Both the position numbers and the translations under genes were made by a program. A DNA stretch of 64,000 nucleotides from an uncultured Blautia sp. (lineage in GTDB: Bacteria > Bacillota > Clostridia > Lachnospirales > Lachnospiraceae). The stretch lies in the NCBI GenBank assembly GCA_900553515.1, contig USDN01000007.1, positions 4,038 to 68,037 of the forward strand, in the 5' to 3' direction. Position 1 is the first letter of the stretch. Each line of letters begins with the position of its first letter. Shown in pieces: positions 9,574-17,571 of this stretch. Below the pieces are notes generated by a model that searched no databases, was not told the origin of the DNA, and saw nothing but the letters and a program-made list of their open reading frames with translations.

Positions 9574-9903
9574 TTACTCCACAGATTCATCATTTTCCCC
9601 GAAAGCTTCTACACAAAACACTACCGGGCGTACTCCATCTGTGCAGCATACAATTGTCTGTCCATCCTTTTTCGTCCACGGTTTATTGCTGGAACCGGAT
9701 GACATTGCACTGACACTTCTGTAAATATCAATCCAGGCCCACGGACAAAATCCCTCCGGCATTTTCGCGCTGCCCTCAAAAATAAATTCATCCCCAACCT
9801 CGAGTAAAGGGCACGGACCCACAGACTGTCCCTCTGTCAGATACTCATCTGCGTACTCCGGATAAAATTCTTTACGCAGAACTGTAATTCTTACTTTTTT
9901 CAT
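9574..9903 (-). CDS. TIGR04076 family small protein
   Basis: A small protein of 109 residues matching, from memory, the TIGR04076 family of uncharacterised proteins. The pattern is MKKVRITVLRKEFY, then a G-x-C-P-L-L-x-V-G-D-E-F segment and a C-terminal half with a Cys-Cys pair and FCVEAFG. I start it at the ATG 9901-9903 because this forms an ATGA overlap with the pepD stop codon; an upstream ATG at 9942 lies inside pepD. The overlap implies translational coupling. Function is unknown; the repeated cysteines could bind a metal, which is a guess. Confidence 0.8.
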   Translation of the reverse strand: MKKVRITVLRKEFYPEYADEYLTEGQSVGPCPLLEVGDEFIFEGSAKMPEGFCPWAWIDIYRSVSAMSSGSSNKPWTKKDGQTIVCCTDGVRPVVFCVEAFGENDESVE

Positions 9904-11345
9904 TTTTTGAGAGATTCCAGGACTTTTACAAGATATTTCCATACGCGCTCTGTGGAGGCAATATCAAGAACCTCCTCAGATGTATGAATATCTTTCATGT
10001 TCGGTCCAAGGGAAACGCAGTCCAGTCCTTCGATTTTTTTGTAGAACAGACCGCACTCAAGACCTGCATGGATTGCCACAACATTTGGTTTTTCTCCATA
10101 CATTTCCTCATAAACCTCAACCATCTGGTCTCTCAACGGAGAGTCTTTCCGGTATTCCCATGCCGGATAAGCTCCCTGAACAGTATATTCTCCTCCGAGG
10201 AATTCTGTCAGATAGCAGATCTTATCGGAAAGAGCTGCTCCTGCTGCCTCAACAGAGCTTCTGACACTGGAGCTTCCCAGGAATTCATCCTCTCCAAGCT
10301 TCACGATTCCGATATTTGTAGAGGTTTCCACCAGACCGTCAATGCTTCCGCTCATTTTCTGGATGCCAAAAGGTACTTCCATCAGGAAAAACAGAACTTT
10401 TTCTCTGCTGGTAGGATGAAGAACTTTTGCAGAGGCAACGCCAAGATCTGTAATTTCAACTGTGATGCCCTCGTCTGTTCCTGCATATTCTTCACGGAAG
10501 CCTTTCTGAAGCTTTTCCGCACATGCTTTTACTGAATTTATATCCTCCACAAGAAGCTCTGCATCTGCTTCTCTTGTAATGGCATTGTCCTTCTGACCGC
10601 CTGCCAGAGAAATGATCTCATAAGCAGTCTCTTGCTGAAGGCTGTAAAGGAATCTTCCCATCAGAACATTGGCATTGGCACGCTTTTTGTCAATCTCCGC
10701 TCCGGAATGTCCGCCCATAAGTCCTGTGATCTTTACTGCTGCTTTCTGACCTTCTGCCTCCACTCTCTGTACAGGAATGGTGCTGATACCGGAAAGGCCG
10801 CCTGCACAACTGATCCACAGACTTCCTTCTGCCTCAGAATCCAGATTGATCAGTCTTTTTCCCTTTAAGACGCTGCAGTCAAAGCCTTCCGCGCCAAGAA
10901 GACCGATCTCCTCATCAACGGTGATCAGAACCTCCAGCGCAGGATGTGCAAGGTCTTTACTTTCCAGAAGCGCAAGGCCGTAAGCCACAGCGATCCCATC
11001 ATCACCGCCTAAGGTTGTTCCGTTTGCCGTTACATATCCGTCCTTTACAGAAATATTTAAAGGATCCTTTGTAAAATCATGATCTACATCCGGTCTTTTT
11101 TCGCATACCATGTCCATATGTCCCTGAAGGATCACTGCCGGCGCATCCTCATAGCCTTCTGTTGCCGGTTTGTAAATCACAACATTATTCATCTCGTCCT
11201 GAACATATTCAAGTCCGTGTTCTTTTGCAAAGCTTACCAGATAATCACTGATCTGCTTTGTATTTCCGGAACCATGAGGAATCTTGCAAAGCTCCTCAAA
11301 ATAATAAAATACCCGTTTTGGTTCACAGTTTTCCAATGCTCTCAT
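9900..11345 (-). CDS. pepD: Aminoacyl-histidine dipeptidase (PepD, M20 family)
   Basis: Cytosolic zinc dipeptidase that splits Xaa-His and similar dipeptides. The product of 481 residues is normal for the family (about 480-490). Visible blocks are HMDMV (metal ligands H76 and D78 in the numbering used here), GGDDGIAVAYGLALLE with the bridging Asp, ITVDEEIGLLGA with the catalytic Glu pair, GGHSGAEI in the lid domain and HAGLECGLF near the end. The ATG at 11343-11345 is chosen because GGAGG sits 8 bases before it; the ATG five codons upstream overlaps that site. It shares an ATGA junction with the small gene downstream. Confidence 0.95.
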   Translation of the reverse strand: MRALENCEPKRVFYYFEELCKIPHGSGNTKQISDYLVSFAKEHGLEYVQDEMNNVVIYKPATEGYEDAPAVILQGHMDMVCEKRPDVDHDFTKDPLNISVKDGYVTANGTTLGGDDGIAVAYGLALLESKDLAHPALEVLITVDEEIGLLGAEGFDCSVLKGKRLINLDSEAEGSLWISCAGGLSGISTIPVQRVEAEGQKAAVKITGLMGGHSGAEIDKKRANANVLMGRFLYSLQQETAYEIISLAGGQKDNAITREADAELLVEDINSVKACAEKLQKGFREEYAGTDEGITVEITDLGVASAKVLHPTSREKVLFFLMEVPFGIQKMSGSIDGLVETSTNIGIVKLGEDEFLGSSSVRSSVEAAGAALSDKICYLTEFLGGEYTVQGAYPAWEYRKDSPLRDQMVEVYEEMYGEKPNVVAIHAGLECGLFYKKIEGLDCVSLGPNMKDIHTSEEVLDIASTERVWKYLVKVLESLKK

Positions 11346-11382
11346 GTTCTGTTCCTCCATTTCATGTGATTATGAAAATTCT

Positions 11383-11411
11383 TCATATTTATTTGATACA
11401 AACCATATATT
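11383..11411 (+). promoter_or_regulatory. Putative sigma-E promoter of ylbJ
   Basis: TCATATT (11383-11389), 14 bases, then CATATATT (11404-11411) agrees closely with the sporulation sigma-E pattern (kmATATT, about 14 bases, CATACAnT). In Bacillus subtilis ylbJ belongs to the sigma-E regulon, which supports the reading. No sigma-A type pair was found here. Confidence 0.5.
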
Positions 11412-11433
11412 AAAGAAAAAACGATGGTTGTAT

Positions 11434-12375
11434 ATGAAGCGAATTTTTTATACTGCAGGTACTCTCCTGCTGCTGATATTCTTGCTACGTTTTCCGGAAG
11501 AGGCATTAGCCGCTTCCAGAGATGGCCTGAAGCTGTGGCTGAACACCCTGCTTCCCACGCTTCTTCCTTTTATTATCCTTACCGGGATCCTCATTCATAC
11601 AGGAACAGCCGAAAAACTTCTGAAGCCTCTGGCTCCTGTGTGGAGCCATGTATTCGGCATCTCCCCCTCAGGAGCCTACGCCCTGCTTCTTGGACTTCTG
11701 TGCGGCTATCCTATGGGAACCAAGATCACCTCAGACCTGTATGGCTGCGGCAGGATCAGCCGAAGGGAAGCGGAATATCTTCTTACCTTTACCAATCATG
11801 CCAGTCCTGTTTTTATTTATACATATCTGATTCATATCTGTCTCAATGACAGGTTTCACCCCCGGCTTATCTATGGACCGCTGATTTTAGCCAGCTTCCT
11901 CACTATGGTTATCTTCCGTTTTTTTGTTTACAGAAACCATACAAAAACTCCAGATAATTTTTCTGATAAAAAAAATAAGGAGCCATCCGCGCCCGGTGTT
12001 ACCGGAACTCTGCTGGATGCCTCCATTATGAATGGTTTTGAAACAATCACCCGGCTGGGTGGTTATATTCTCCTGTTTTCGATCCTGTCTGCCTTTATCA
12101 GGCATTACTGGAGTGCAGGGGAAATGACAGAATATCTGTTTCTGGGTGCCCTGGAACTTACAACCGGACTTCATCAGCTTGCAAGATCAGACCTGTCTCC
12201 TGTTTTCAGATATCTCTGCTCCATGCCCATGGCTGCTTTTGGCGGAGTCTGTATTCTCGCGCAGACAAAAAGTCTTCTTCACAGAGATCTTTCTGTTCTG
12301 CCTTATATTTCTGCAAAATGCCTCAACGCAGCAATTACTGCTATCTGTGCCTTAGTTTTCCTCAAGGTCGTCTAA
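11434..12375 (+). CDS. ylbJ: Sporulation integral membrane protein YlbJ
   Basis: A 313-residue polytopic membrane protein of the YlbJ family, with a nucleoside-recognition (Gate) type domain. In B. subtilis YlbJ is needed for normal spore formation. Hydrophobic segments cover nearly the whole length, with the marker region GLLCGYPMGTKITSDLYGCGRIS and TFTNHASPVF at about 95-135. A hydrophilic insert rich in Lys, Asp and Ser lies at about 175-195. The start at 11434 gives the expected MKRIF basic N-terminus, but there is no strong ribosome site, only GATGG at 11423. The 3' end overlaps the convergent coiled-coil gene by 24 bases. Confidence 0.88.
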   Translation: MKRIFYTAGTLLLLIFLLRFPEEALAASRDGLKLWLNTLLPTLLPFIILTGILIHTGTAEKLLKPLAPVWSHVFGISPSGAYALLLGLLCGYPMGTKITSDLYGCGRISRREAEYLLTFTNHASPVFIYTYLIHICLNDRFHPRLIYGPLILASFLTMVIFRFFVYRNHTKTPDNFSDKKNKEPSAPGVTGTLLDASIMNGFETITRLGGYILLFSILSAFIRHYWSAGEMTEYLFLGALELTTGLHQLARSDLSPVFRYLCSMPMAAFGGVCILAQTKSLLHRDLSVLPYISAKCLNAAITAICALVFLKVV

Positions 12376-12981
12376 CAGCTCATCCTCCTCCGGAATCGGT
12401 TCACTGTCGTGATAGGTTCCGGTAATGGCTGCAGCCTGGGCAGTCTGAGGTGCAAGTTCCTGGCGGTTCTGGGTCACAACATCCAGGCATGCCTGAAGAG
12501 CATCGATAAATCCTTTATATTTACCGCCTGCATCTTCCAGTGTCTGATTCAATACAGAACCGATATTTGCCATCATATCATCCGTATAGGTAATAGCGCT
12601 GAGACGGATACTGTTTGCATCCTGTGTTGCGGAATCCAGAATTTCCTGAGCCTGTTTATTTGCAGCATTGATCGTATCGTTTGCCTGGGCATATGCCTTC
12701 TGCATGATCTCATGCTGTGTAACAAGCTCCTGCGCTTTTGCCTGAGCATCAGCAATAATCGCATCCGCTTTGGACTGTGCATCCTCCAGGATCGCATCTT
12801 TATTGCTGATGATCTTCTGATAACGTTTGATCTCATCCGGTGTTTTTAAACGGAGTTCTCTTAAATACTCGTCAATTTCTTCTTTATTTACAATAATCTT
12901 TGTTGAAGACAGTGGCTGGAATTTACAGCTCTCTATAAATTCATCAATATCATCAATAATCTGTTCAATTCTGCTGCTCAT
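12352..12981 (-). CDS. DivIVA-like / ATPase-subunit-H-like coiled-coil protein
   Basis: A 209-residue acidic protein that is largely helical. After a hydrophilic N-terminus (about 1-35) comes a region rich in Ala, Gln, Lys and Asp from about 55 to 130 with clear heptad spacing. The C-terminus is very acidic ([16 protein letters not shown]). The pattern resembles DivIVA or V-ATPase subunit H-type coiled coils often annotated next to coaD in this family; the exact role is unknown, perhaps in cell division or scaffolding. Its ATG shares an ATGA overlap with the coaD stop. The 3' end overlaps ylbJ tail to tail. Confidence 0.75.
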   Translation of the reverse strand: MSSRIEQIIDDIDEFIESCKFQPLSSTKIIVNKEEIDEYLRELRLKTPDEIKRYQKIISNKDAILEDAQSKADAIIADAQAKAQELVTQHEIMQKAYAQANDTINAANKQAQEILDSATQDANSIRLSAITYTDDMMANIGSVLNQTLEDAGGKYKGFIDALQACLDVVTQNRQELAPQTAQAAAITGTYHDSEPIPEEDELLDDLEEN

Positions 12982-13484
12982 TGTACATTCTCCTTATTAT
13001 CTTTTTCTTCCTGCATCTTATCCTGCAAGGCCTGAATGATCTCGGGCGGTGCAAATTTAGACAGGTCACCGCCAAAGCGGGCAACTTCCTTCATAATCGT
13101 AGAACTTACATATGCATATTCCAGACTGGTCGTCAAAAAAACCGTATCCACATCCGGAGCCAGAACACGATTGGTCTGTGCCATCTGAAGTTCATACTCA
13201 AAGTCTGTGACTGCACGCAGTCCCCTTACAATAACCTGGGCTTCATTCTCCCTTGCAAAGTTGACAGAAAGCCCGTTAAACGGCTTTATGATGACATTCG
13301 GAATGTCCCGCGTTGCCTTTTTTAATATATTAACACGTTCTTCCACAGAAAACAACGGACTTTTTGCAGAATTATGCAAAACACCCACTACAACTCTGTC
13401 AAAAGAGACGCTGGCTCTTCTGATCACATCCAGATGACCATAAGTAGCCGGGTCAAAGCTTCCCGGATAAACTGCTGTTACCAT
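12978..13484 (-). CDS. coaD: Phosphopantetheine adenylyltransferase
   Basis: Transfers AMP from ATP to 4'-phosphopantetheine in coenzyme A synthesis. The product has the nucleotidyltransferase signature [11 protein letters not shown] (the T/H-x-G-H motif), [20 protein letters not shown] and [14 protein letters not shown], all standard. Three in-frame starts compete: GTG at 13494-13496 (overlapping the rsmD stop as GTGA), ATG at 13488-13490 and ATG at 13482-13484. I favour the last because GTGAG lies at a proper distance and the protein then begins [12 protein letters not shown] like its relatives, giving 168 residues. It lies in the mgsA-rsmD-coaD run. Confidence 0.95.
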   Translation of the reverse strand: MVTAVYPGSFDPATYGHLDVIRRASVSFDRVVVGVLHNSAKSPLFSVEERVNILKKATRDIPNVIIKPFNGLSVNFARENEAQVIVRGLRAVTDFEYELQMAQTNRVLAPDVDTVFLTTSLEYAYVSSTIMKEVARFGGDLSKFAPPEIIQALQDKMQEEKDNKENVQ

Positions 13485-13492
13485 GTGCATTC

Positions 13493-14047
13493 TCACTTTC
13501 TTTTATACAGAAAAACATGCTTGTTTGTCTTATATTCTTTTGAACGGCTGATCTGGTACCCCAGCTCATCTGCATAAGAGAAATCTGTATGAAGGTCTGC
13601 TTCTGCAATGATCATCGTATTTTCGTCTGCCAGGGTACTCTGAGCAAGATATTCCAGTACCTGACGTTCCAGTCCGCATTCATACGGCGGATCCATAAAA
13701 ATACAGTCAAATGCAGTCTGACCTTCCATGGAGCGAAGCGCCTGCAGCACGTCCATGGCTAACAGTTTACCATCTTCTGCAAGCTTTGTAAATGCCAGAT
13801 TGTCTCGGATACATGCACATGCCTTTGGATTTTTTTCTACAAAAACAGCAGACTCTGCCCCCCGGCTCAGCGCTTCTATGCCAATAGCGCCGCTTCCGCT
13901 GAACAGATCCAGAAAACGGCAGTCGGGAATTTCCGGCTGAAGTATATTAAACAATGTTTCTTTGATGCGGTCCGTTGTGGGCCGGGTATCTGAGCCCGGA
14001 AGAGTCTTCAAGGGAAGACGGCGGGCTTTTCCTGCTATTACTCTCAT
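13493..14047 (-). CDS. rsmD: 16S rRNA (guanine(966)-N(2))-methyltransferase RsmD
   Basis: SAM-dependent methyltransferase that modifies G966 of 16S rRNA in the assembling 30S subunit. The 184-residue product shows the [15 protein letters not shown] start, [16 protein letters not shown], the SAM-binding [19 protein letters not shown] and the catalytic DPPY motif (in MDPPYE). The ATG at 14045-14047 is chosen because it forms an ATGA overlap with mgsA and the protein then starts like its relatives. Next-door coaD is a very common partner of rsmD. Confidence 0.95.
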   Translation of the reverse strand: MRVIAGKARRLPLKTLPGSDTRPTTDRIKETLFNILQPEIPDCRFLDLFSGSGAIGIEALSRGAESAVFVEKNPKACACIRDNLAFTKLAEDGKLLAMDVLQALRSMEGQTAFDCIFMDPPYECGLERQVLEYLAQSTLADENTMIIAEADLHTDFSYADELGYQISRSKEYKTNKHVFLYKRK

Positions 14048-14439
14048 TTCAGATTCAGTCTCCAATCCAGATCGCCTCGGGCAAGTCCAAGGATCAAAAG
14101 TTCTGCTGTGGCAATATTGGTTGCCACTGGTATATTGTACTGATCGCAGCGCATACAGATTGCTGAAATATCCGGTTCTTTCGGATCGATCATCGCCGGA
14201 TTATAGAAAAGGATCACCATATCAAGATCCTCTCTCTCAATCATCTCCATAAACTGTTTGTCTCCGCCTATACTGCCTGCAAGAAATTTATGCACATGCA
14301 GGTTTGTAGCCTCTTCGATTCTTCTTCCAGTAGTCCCTGTAGCATAAACTTCGTGCTTAGCGAGAATATTTTTATACGCGATACAAAAATCTTCAATAAG
14401 TACTTTTTTACTGTTGTGTGCAATGATTCCTAAATTCAT
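14044..14439 (-). CDS. mgsA: Methylglyoxal synthase
   Basis: Converts dihydroxyacetone phosphate to methylglyoxal and phosphate, a bypass of lower glycolysis under phosphate limitation or sugar overload. The 131-residue protein has the MGS fold signatures: IAHNSKK, ATGTTGRRIEE, SGSIGGDKQ-like AGSIGGDKQF, FYNPAMIDPKEPDISA with the catalytic Asp region, and CDQYNIPVATNIATAE. Length is normal. It heads a four-gene run (mgsA-rsmD-coaD-coiled coil) in which every junction is a 4-base or similar overlap. Confidence 0.96.
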   Translation of the reverse strand: MNLGIIAHNSKKVLIEDFCIAYKNILAKHEVYATGTTGRRIEEATNLHVHKFLAGSIGGDKQFMEMIEREDLDMVILFYNPAMIDPKEPDISAICMRCDQYNIPVATNIATAELLILGLARGDLDWRLNLK

Positions 14440-14495
14440 TGATCATCTCTCCATTCTCACCAATACATATAATAGTTTCTTTATTACCCCTAGCT

Positions 14496-14524
14496 ATTAT
14501 AACAAGTTACCAAAAAAAACGCAA
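14496..14524 (-). promoter_or_regulatory. Promoter of mgsA-rsmD-coaD run
   Basis: On the minus strand TATAAT (14496-14501) lies 17 bases after TTGCGT (14519-14524). The spacer contains a T-run. The start codon of mgsA is about 57 bases downstream. Confidence 0.65.
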
Positions 14525-14601
14525 TTAAATCTTATAAAATATACAAAATTCATAGAAACTTAATATTTTCAATATTCTGGAAATTTATACAGTATATTCT
14601 A

Positions 14602-14630
14602 GTGTATTATTTCTCAAAATTCACATACTA
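14602..14630 (+). promoter_or_regulatory. Putative sigma-G promoter of the SASP gene
   Basis: CATACTA at 14624-14630 fits the forespore sigma-G -10 pattern (CATnnTA). The -35 is less clear; GTGTAT at 14602-14607 lies at about the right distance. SASP genes are known sigma-G targets, so function and site agree. Confidence 0.45.
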
Positions 14631-14677
14631 CCATTGTAACATCCAAACAACAAAAACAACTAAGGAGGACACAGATA

Positions 14678-14905
14678 ATGTCAAACACAAATTCTTCTAA
14701 CAAAGCTGTTGTACCAGAAGCAAAAGGCGCTCTTGACCGTTTTAAGTTCGAGGTAGCAAATGAACTGGGTGTACCTCTCACCGACGGATACAATGGAAAC
14801 CTCACATCCAAACAGAATGGTTCTGTAGGTGGATATATGGTCAAAAAAATGATCGAAGCTCAGGAAAGACAGATGTCCAGCGGATCTCAGGGCGGTCAGT
14901 TCTAA
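14678..14905 (+). CDS. Alpha/beta-type small acid-soluble spore protein
   Basis: SASPs coat and protect DNA in dormant spores and are degraded by the Gpr protease at germination. The 75-residue protein shows the family body: ALDRFKFEVANELGVPL, the germination protease site region around FEVANELG, then GYNGNLTSKQNGSVGGYMVKKMIEAQE. A strong TAAGGAGG site is upstream. It is a single gene between a sigma-G-like promoter and a strong terminator, and is direct evidence that the organism makes spores. Confidence 0.96.
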   Translation: MSNTNSSNKAVVPEAKGALDRFKFEVANELGVPLTDGYNGNLTSKQNGSVGGYMVKKMIEAQERQMSSGSQGGQF

Positions 14906-14920
14906 ATACAGCAGAGGAAG

Positions 14921-14956
14921 AAAAAGCTCAGGTGACTTATGTCTCCTGAGCTTTTT
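14921..14956. terminator. Bidirectional terminator between SASP and DUF6465 genes
   Basis: The 12-base arms AAAAAGCTCAGG (14921-14932) and CCTGAGCTTTTT (14945-14956) pair perfectly, with a further GAC/GTC helix inside the loop. A-run and T-run on the two sides let it work for both convergent genes. Confidence 0.9.
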
Positions 14957-14964
14957 CCTTTCTC

Positions 14965-15414
14965 CTATAAACCAAGGAAGCCTGTAATGTCTCCATTGAT
15001 GACATAATGTGCTCCGTTATCTTCTGGCTTGATATATACCTTTAAGTCTTTAAGCTCTGATTCCTTTTTGCCCATCTCTTCCGTCCATATCTTCTTAATG
15101 CTCTCAACTAAGTCCTTGGCATACACCTCTTTGCCCCAGAACTGTACATACACCTCTGTATTTGCCGGAGCTGCTTTTTTAGCAGCTGCTTTTTTCACTG
15201 CCGGTTTTTTCTCAGCTGTCTTTTTAACAGTTGTCTTCGCAGCAGCCTTCTTTACAGATGCAGCCTTTTTAACAGGTGCTGTTTCCGTGGTTTCTTTCAC
15301 TGCAGATACTGTTGCCGGTTCTGCAGGAGTCTTTGCAGGAGCCTCTTTTTCGATAGCCGTTTTTGCAGTTGTTGTCTTAGGTTCTGCTTTTTTTGTTGTT
15401 GTTCTTGTAGCCAT
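14965..15414 (-). CDS. DUF6465-type protein with lysine/alanine-rich tail
   Basis: A 149-residue protein in two parts. Residues 1 to about 85 are low-complexity, made of Lys, Ala, Thr, Pro and Val with repeated VKKAA/KKAA units, much like a histone H1 or HU-type basic tail. Residues 86-149 form a compact domain ([20 protein letters not shown] onward) that matches what is annotated as DUF6465 in Lachnospiraceae. Function is unknown; the tail suggests nucleic acid or acidic polymer binding, which is inference only. AAGGAGG precedes the ATG, with its own promoter at 15458-15486 and a strong terminator behind, so it is probably well expressed and monocistronic. Confidence 0.82.
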   Translation of the reverse strand: MATRTTTKKAEPKTTTAKTAIEKEAPAKTPAEPATVSAVKETTETAPVKKAASVKKAAAKTTVKKTAEKKPAVKKAAAKKAAPANTEVYVQFWGKEVYAKDLVESIKKIWTEEMGKKESELKDLKVYIKPEDNGAHYVINGDITGFLGL

Positions 15415-15457
15415 AATAGCCTCCTTACAAGGTGAAATAAAAAGTAATTACGGTACT

Positions 15458-15486
15458 AGGATACTACGTTTTCTTTTTTTTTGCAA
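15458..15486 (-). promoter_or_regulatory. Promoter of the DUF6465 gene
   Basis: TTGCAA (15481-15486) and TATCCT (15458-15463) on the minus strand are 17 bases apart. The spacer starts with a long A-run, a common UP-like or bent context. Confidence 0.65.
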
Positions 15487-15517
15487 CAATTTATTTAAAT
15501 CAGGCTTTTTGCTCTCC

Positions 15518-17569
15518 TTAAAGTCCAAAATTTTCAAGGCCTTCTTTCATACAGGAATGCAGCTGTTTTCTTAAAGATCTATGCTGGGGAAGCGACAGAT
15601 CCGGATCCAGGGCAAGGATCCCGGCGGCAGCTTCACTGGCGCTTTTCAGGATTTCTGCATCATTGTAAATATCTCCGATCCGGAATTCCATAAGACCGCT
15701 CTGACGGATGCCGAAAAGATCTCCCGGTCCTCTCAGCTTCAGATCTTCCTCTGCAATATAAAAACCGTCATTTGACTGATTCAGGATCTCCAGTCTTTTT
15801 GAAATGGTTTTTTCTCCATTTCCCTGAATAAAAATACAGTAAGACTGATGCTCTCCACGTCCCACCCGGCCTCGAAGCTGGTGGAGCTGCGCAAGCCCAA
15901 ATCGCTCTGCATTCTCCACCATCATCACTGTGGCATTGGGGACATTCACCCCAACCTCTACTACAGTCGTAGAGACAAGTACCTGGATCCTGCCGGCAGC
16001 AAATTCTTCCATAACATGATTTTTTTCTTTTGGTTTCATTTTTCCATGAAGATATTCTACACAGATATCCGCTGGAAGTGACTGTTTCAGTTTTTTTGTA
16101 TAGTCTATAACATTTTCTGCCTCCAGCCCTTCGCTTTCTTCTACCATGGGACAGATCACATATACCTGTCTGCCTTCCCGGACCTGACGTTCTATAAAAG
16201 AATAGGCCTTTGGACGGTAAGAAGTATCTACTACACAGTTTTTTATTGGAAGTCTTTTGGCCGGCAGCTGGTCGATCACAGATATGTCTAAATCTCCATA
16301 CAGAATGATGGCCAGTGTTCTGGGAATCGGAGTTGCACTCATGACCAATACATTCGGAGGATTTCCTCTGGTGGTAAGAGCTTCTCGCTGTTTCACTCCA
16401 AAACGATGCTGCTCGTCTGTAATCACCAATGCAAGATTCTGATATTCCACGGCCTCCTGAATCAGAGCGTGGGTACCTATGATCACTGAAGCTTTTCCTT
16501 CACGTATCTCTTCATAGATCAGACGCTTTTCTTTTGCAGTGTTGGATCCGGTAAGTAATACAGATCTGATATCCAGCCCCTGTTCCTCTATAAGCTTCTG
16601 GAACGCTTCAAAATGTTGTCTGGCAAGAACTTCCGTAGGAACCATCAGCGCTGCCTGGTAGCCGTTTTCGCATGTGAGGATCATAGCCAGAAAAGCCAGG
16701 ATCGTTTTCCCGCTTCCCACATCCCCCTGAACCAGTCTGGACATCAGAGCCTGTCCGGAAAGATCTCTTTCAATTTCATGCCATGTATTTAACTGCGCAT
16801 CTGTAAGACGATATGGAAGATTCTCTATCACCTGTTCTGTAGTCCATGTTTTTTTCATGGGAAAAAGGTTTTCTGCTTCCTCAGTTTTTTCTTTCAAAAG
16901 CTGTACTGCAAGAATAAAAAACAAAAATTCATCAAAGACAAGACGCTTCCTGGATACTATTAATTCTTCTCGATCCTCCGGAAAATGTATTGTCCGTAAT
17001 GCATAATTAATATCTGATAAGTGATATTTTTCTCGTATTTCATTGGGAAGGTATTCTGTTTTCATTTCCTGTTTTTTTAAAATCTGCTGTACCATTTTCA
17101 CAACAGTTTTATTAGACAGACCCGCTGTCAGCGCATAAATCGGCTGAAGGCTGTGAAGGATCTCCTCATAAGCAGCAGGGGTATAGATCTCCGGATGCTC
17201 CATCTGCAGTTTTCCCTGACGACGTATCACTCTTCCCCGGAATACCATCCGGCTCCCTTTTTTCAAAGTATTTTTTAAATATGGGGTGTTAAACCATACG
17301 ATTCCCATCCGGCCCGTCTCATCTCCTGCCGTTATGGAGATTACCTGTTTTCCTCTGACAGAATTTACATAAACACCGGAACATACGAAAGCGGAGACGG
17401 CTTTCACCGTCCCCTCCTTAAGCTCTGCAACAGTGGCAGTTTCTTCGTATTCGTCATAATTCCTTGGATAATATCGGATCAGATCCTCGGTATCAAAAAT
17501 CCCTGCCTTCTGGAACAGCTTCTCTGTTTTTTCACCCACACCTTTTAGGGTTCTTAAACTTTCACTCAT
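15518..17569 (-). CDS. recG: ATP-dependent DNA helicase RecG
   Basis: RecG remodels stalled forks and branched recombination intermediates. The 683-residue protein has the N-terminal wedge (OB fold) domain at about 60-160. The helicase core follows, with Walker A GDVGSGKT near 280, DEQH in VITDEQHRFG near 385, SATPIPRT, and the C-terminal motifs STTVVEVGVNVPNATVMM and QLRGRVGRG. Length is standard. It starts two bases after the fakA-like gene ends and has only a weak ribosome site, so it is probably coupled to that gene. This neighbourhood is the same in Bacillus (yloU-yloV-...-recG). Confidence 0.97.
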   Translation of the reverse strand: MSESLRTLKGVGEKTEKLFQKAGIFDTEDLIRYYPRNYDEYEETATVAELKEGTVKAVSAFVCSGVYVNSVRGKQVISITAGDETGRMGIVWFNTPYLKNTLKKGSRMVFRGRVIRRQGKLQMEHPEIYTPAAYEEILHSLQPIYALTAGLSNKTVVKMVQQILKKQEMKTEYLPNEIREKYHLSDINYALRTIHFPEDREELIVSRKRLVFDEFLFFILAVQLLKEKTEEAENLFPMKKTWTTEQVIENLPYRLTDAQLNTWHEIERDLSGQALMSRLVQGDVGSGKTILAFLAMILTCENGYQAALMVPTEVLARQHFEAFQKLIEEQGLDIRSVLLTGSNTAKEKRLIYEEIREGKASVIIGTHALIQEAVEYQNLALVITDEQHRFGVKQREALTTRGNPPNVLVMSATPIPRTLAIILYGDLDISVIDQLPAKRLPIKNCVVDTSYRPKAYSFIERQVREGRQVYVICPMVEESEGLEAENVIDYTKKLKQSLPADICVEYLHGKMKPKEKNHVMEEFAAGRIQVLVSTTVVEVGVNVPNATVMMVENAERFGLAQLHQLRGRVGRGEHQSYCIFIQGNGEKTISKRLEILNQSNDGFYIAEEDLKLRGPGDLFGIRQSGLMEFRIGDIYNDAEILKSASEAAAGILALDPDLSLPQHRSLRKQLHSCMKEGLENFGL

Positions 17570-17571
17570 TT

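Noticed and set aside
13488..13496. Longer coaD starting at GTG 13496 or ATG 13490
   Set aside because: The ATG at 13484 has the better-placed ribosome site and gives the family-like N-terminus; the others remain possible.
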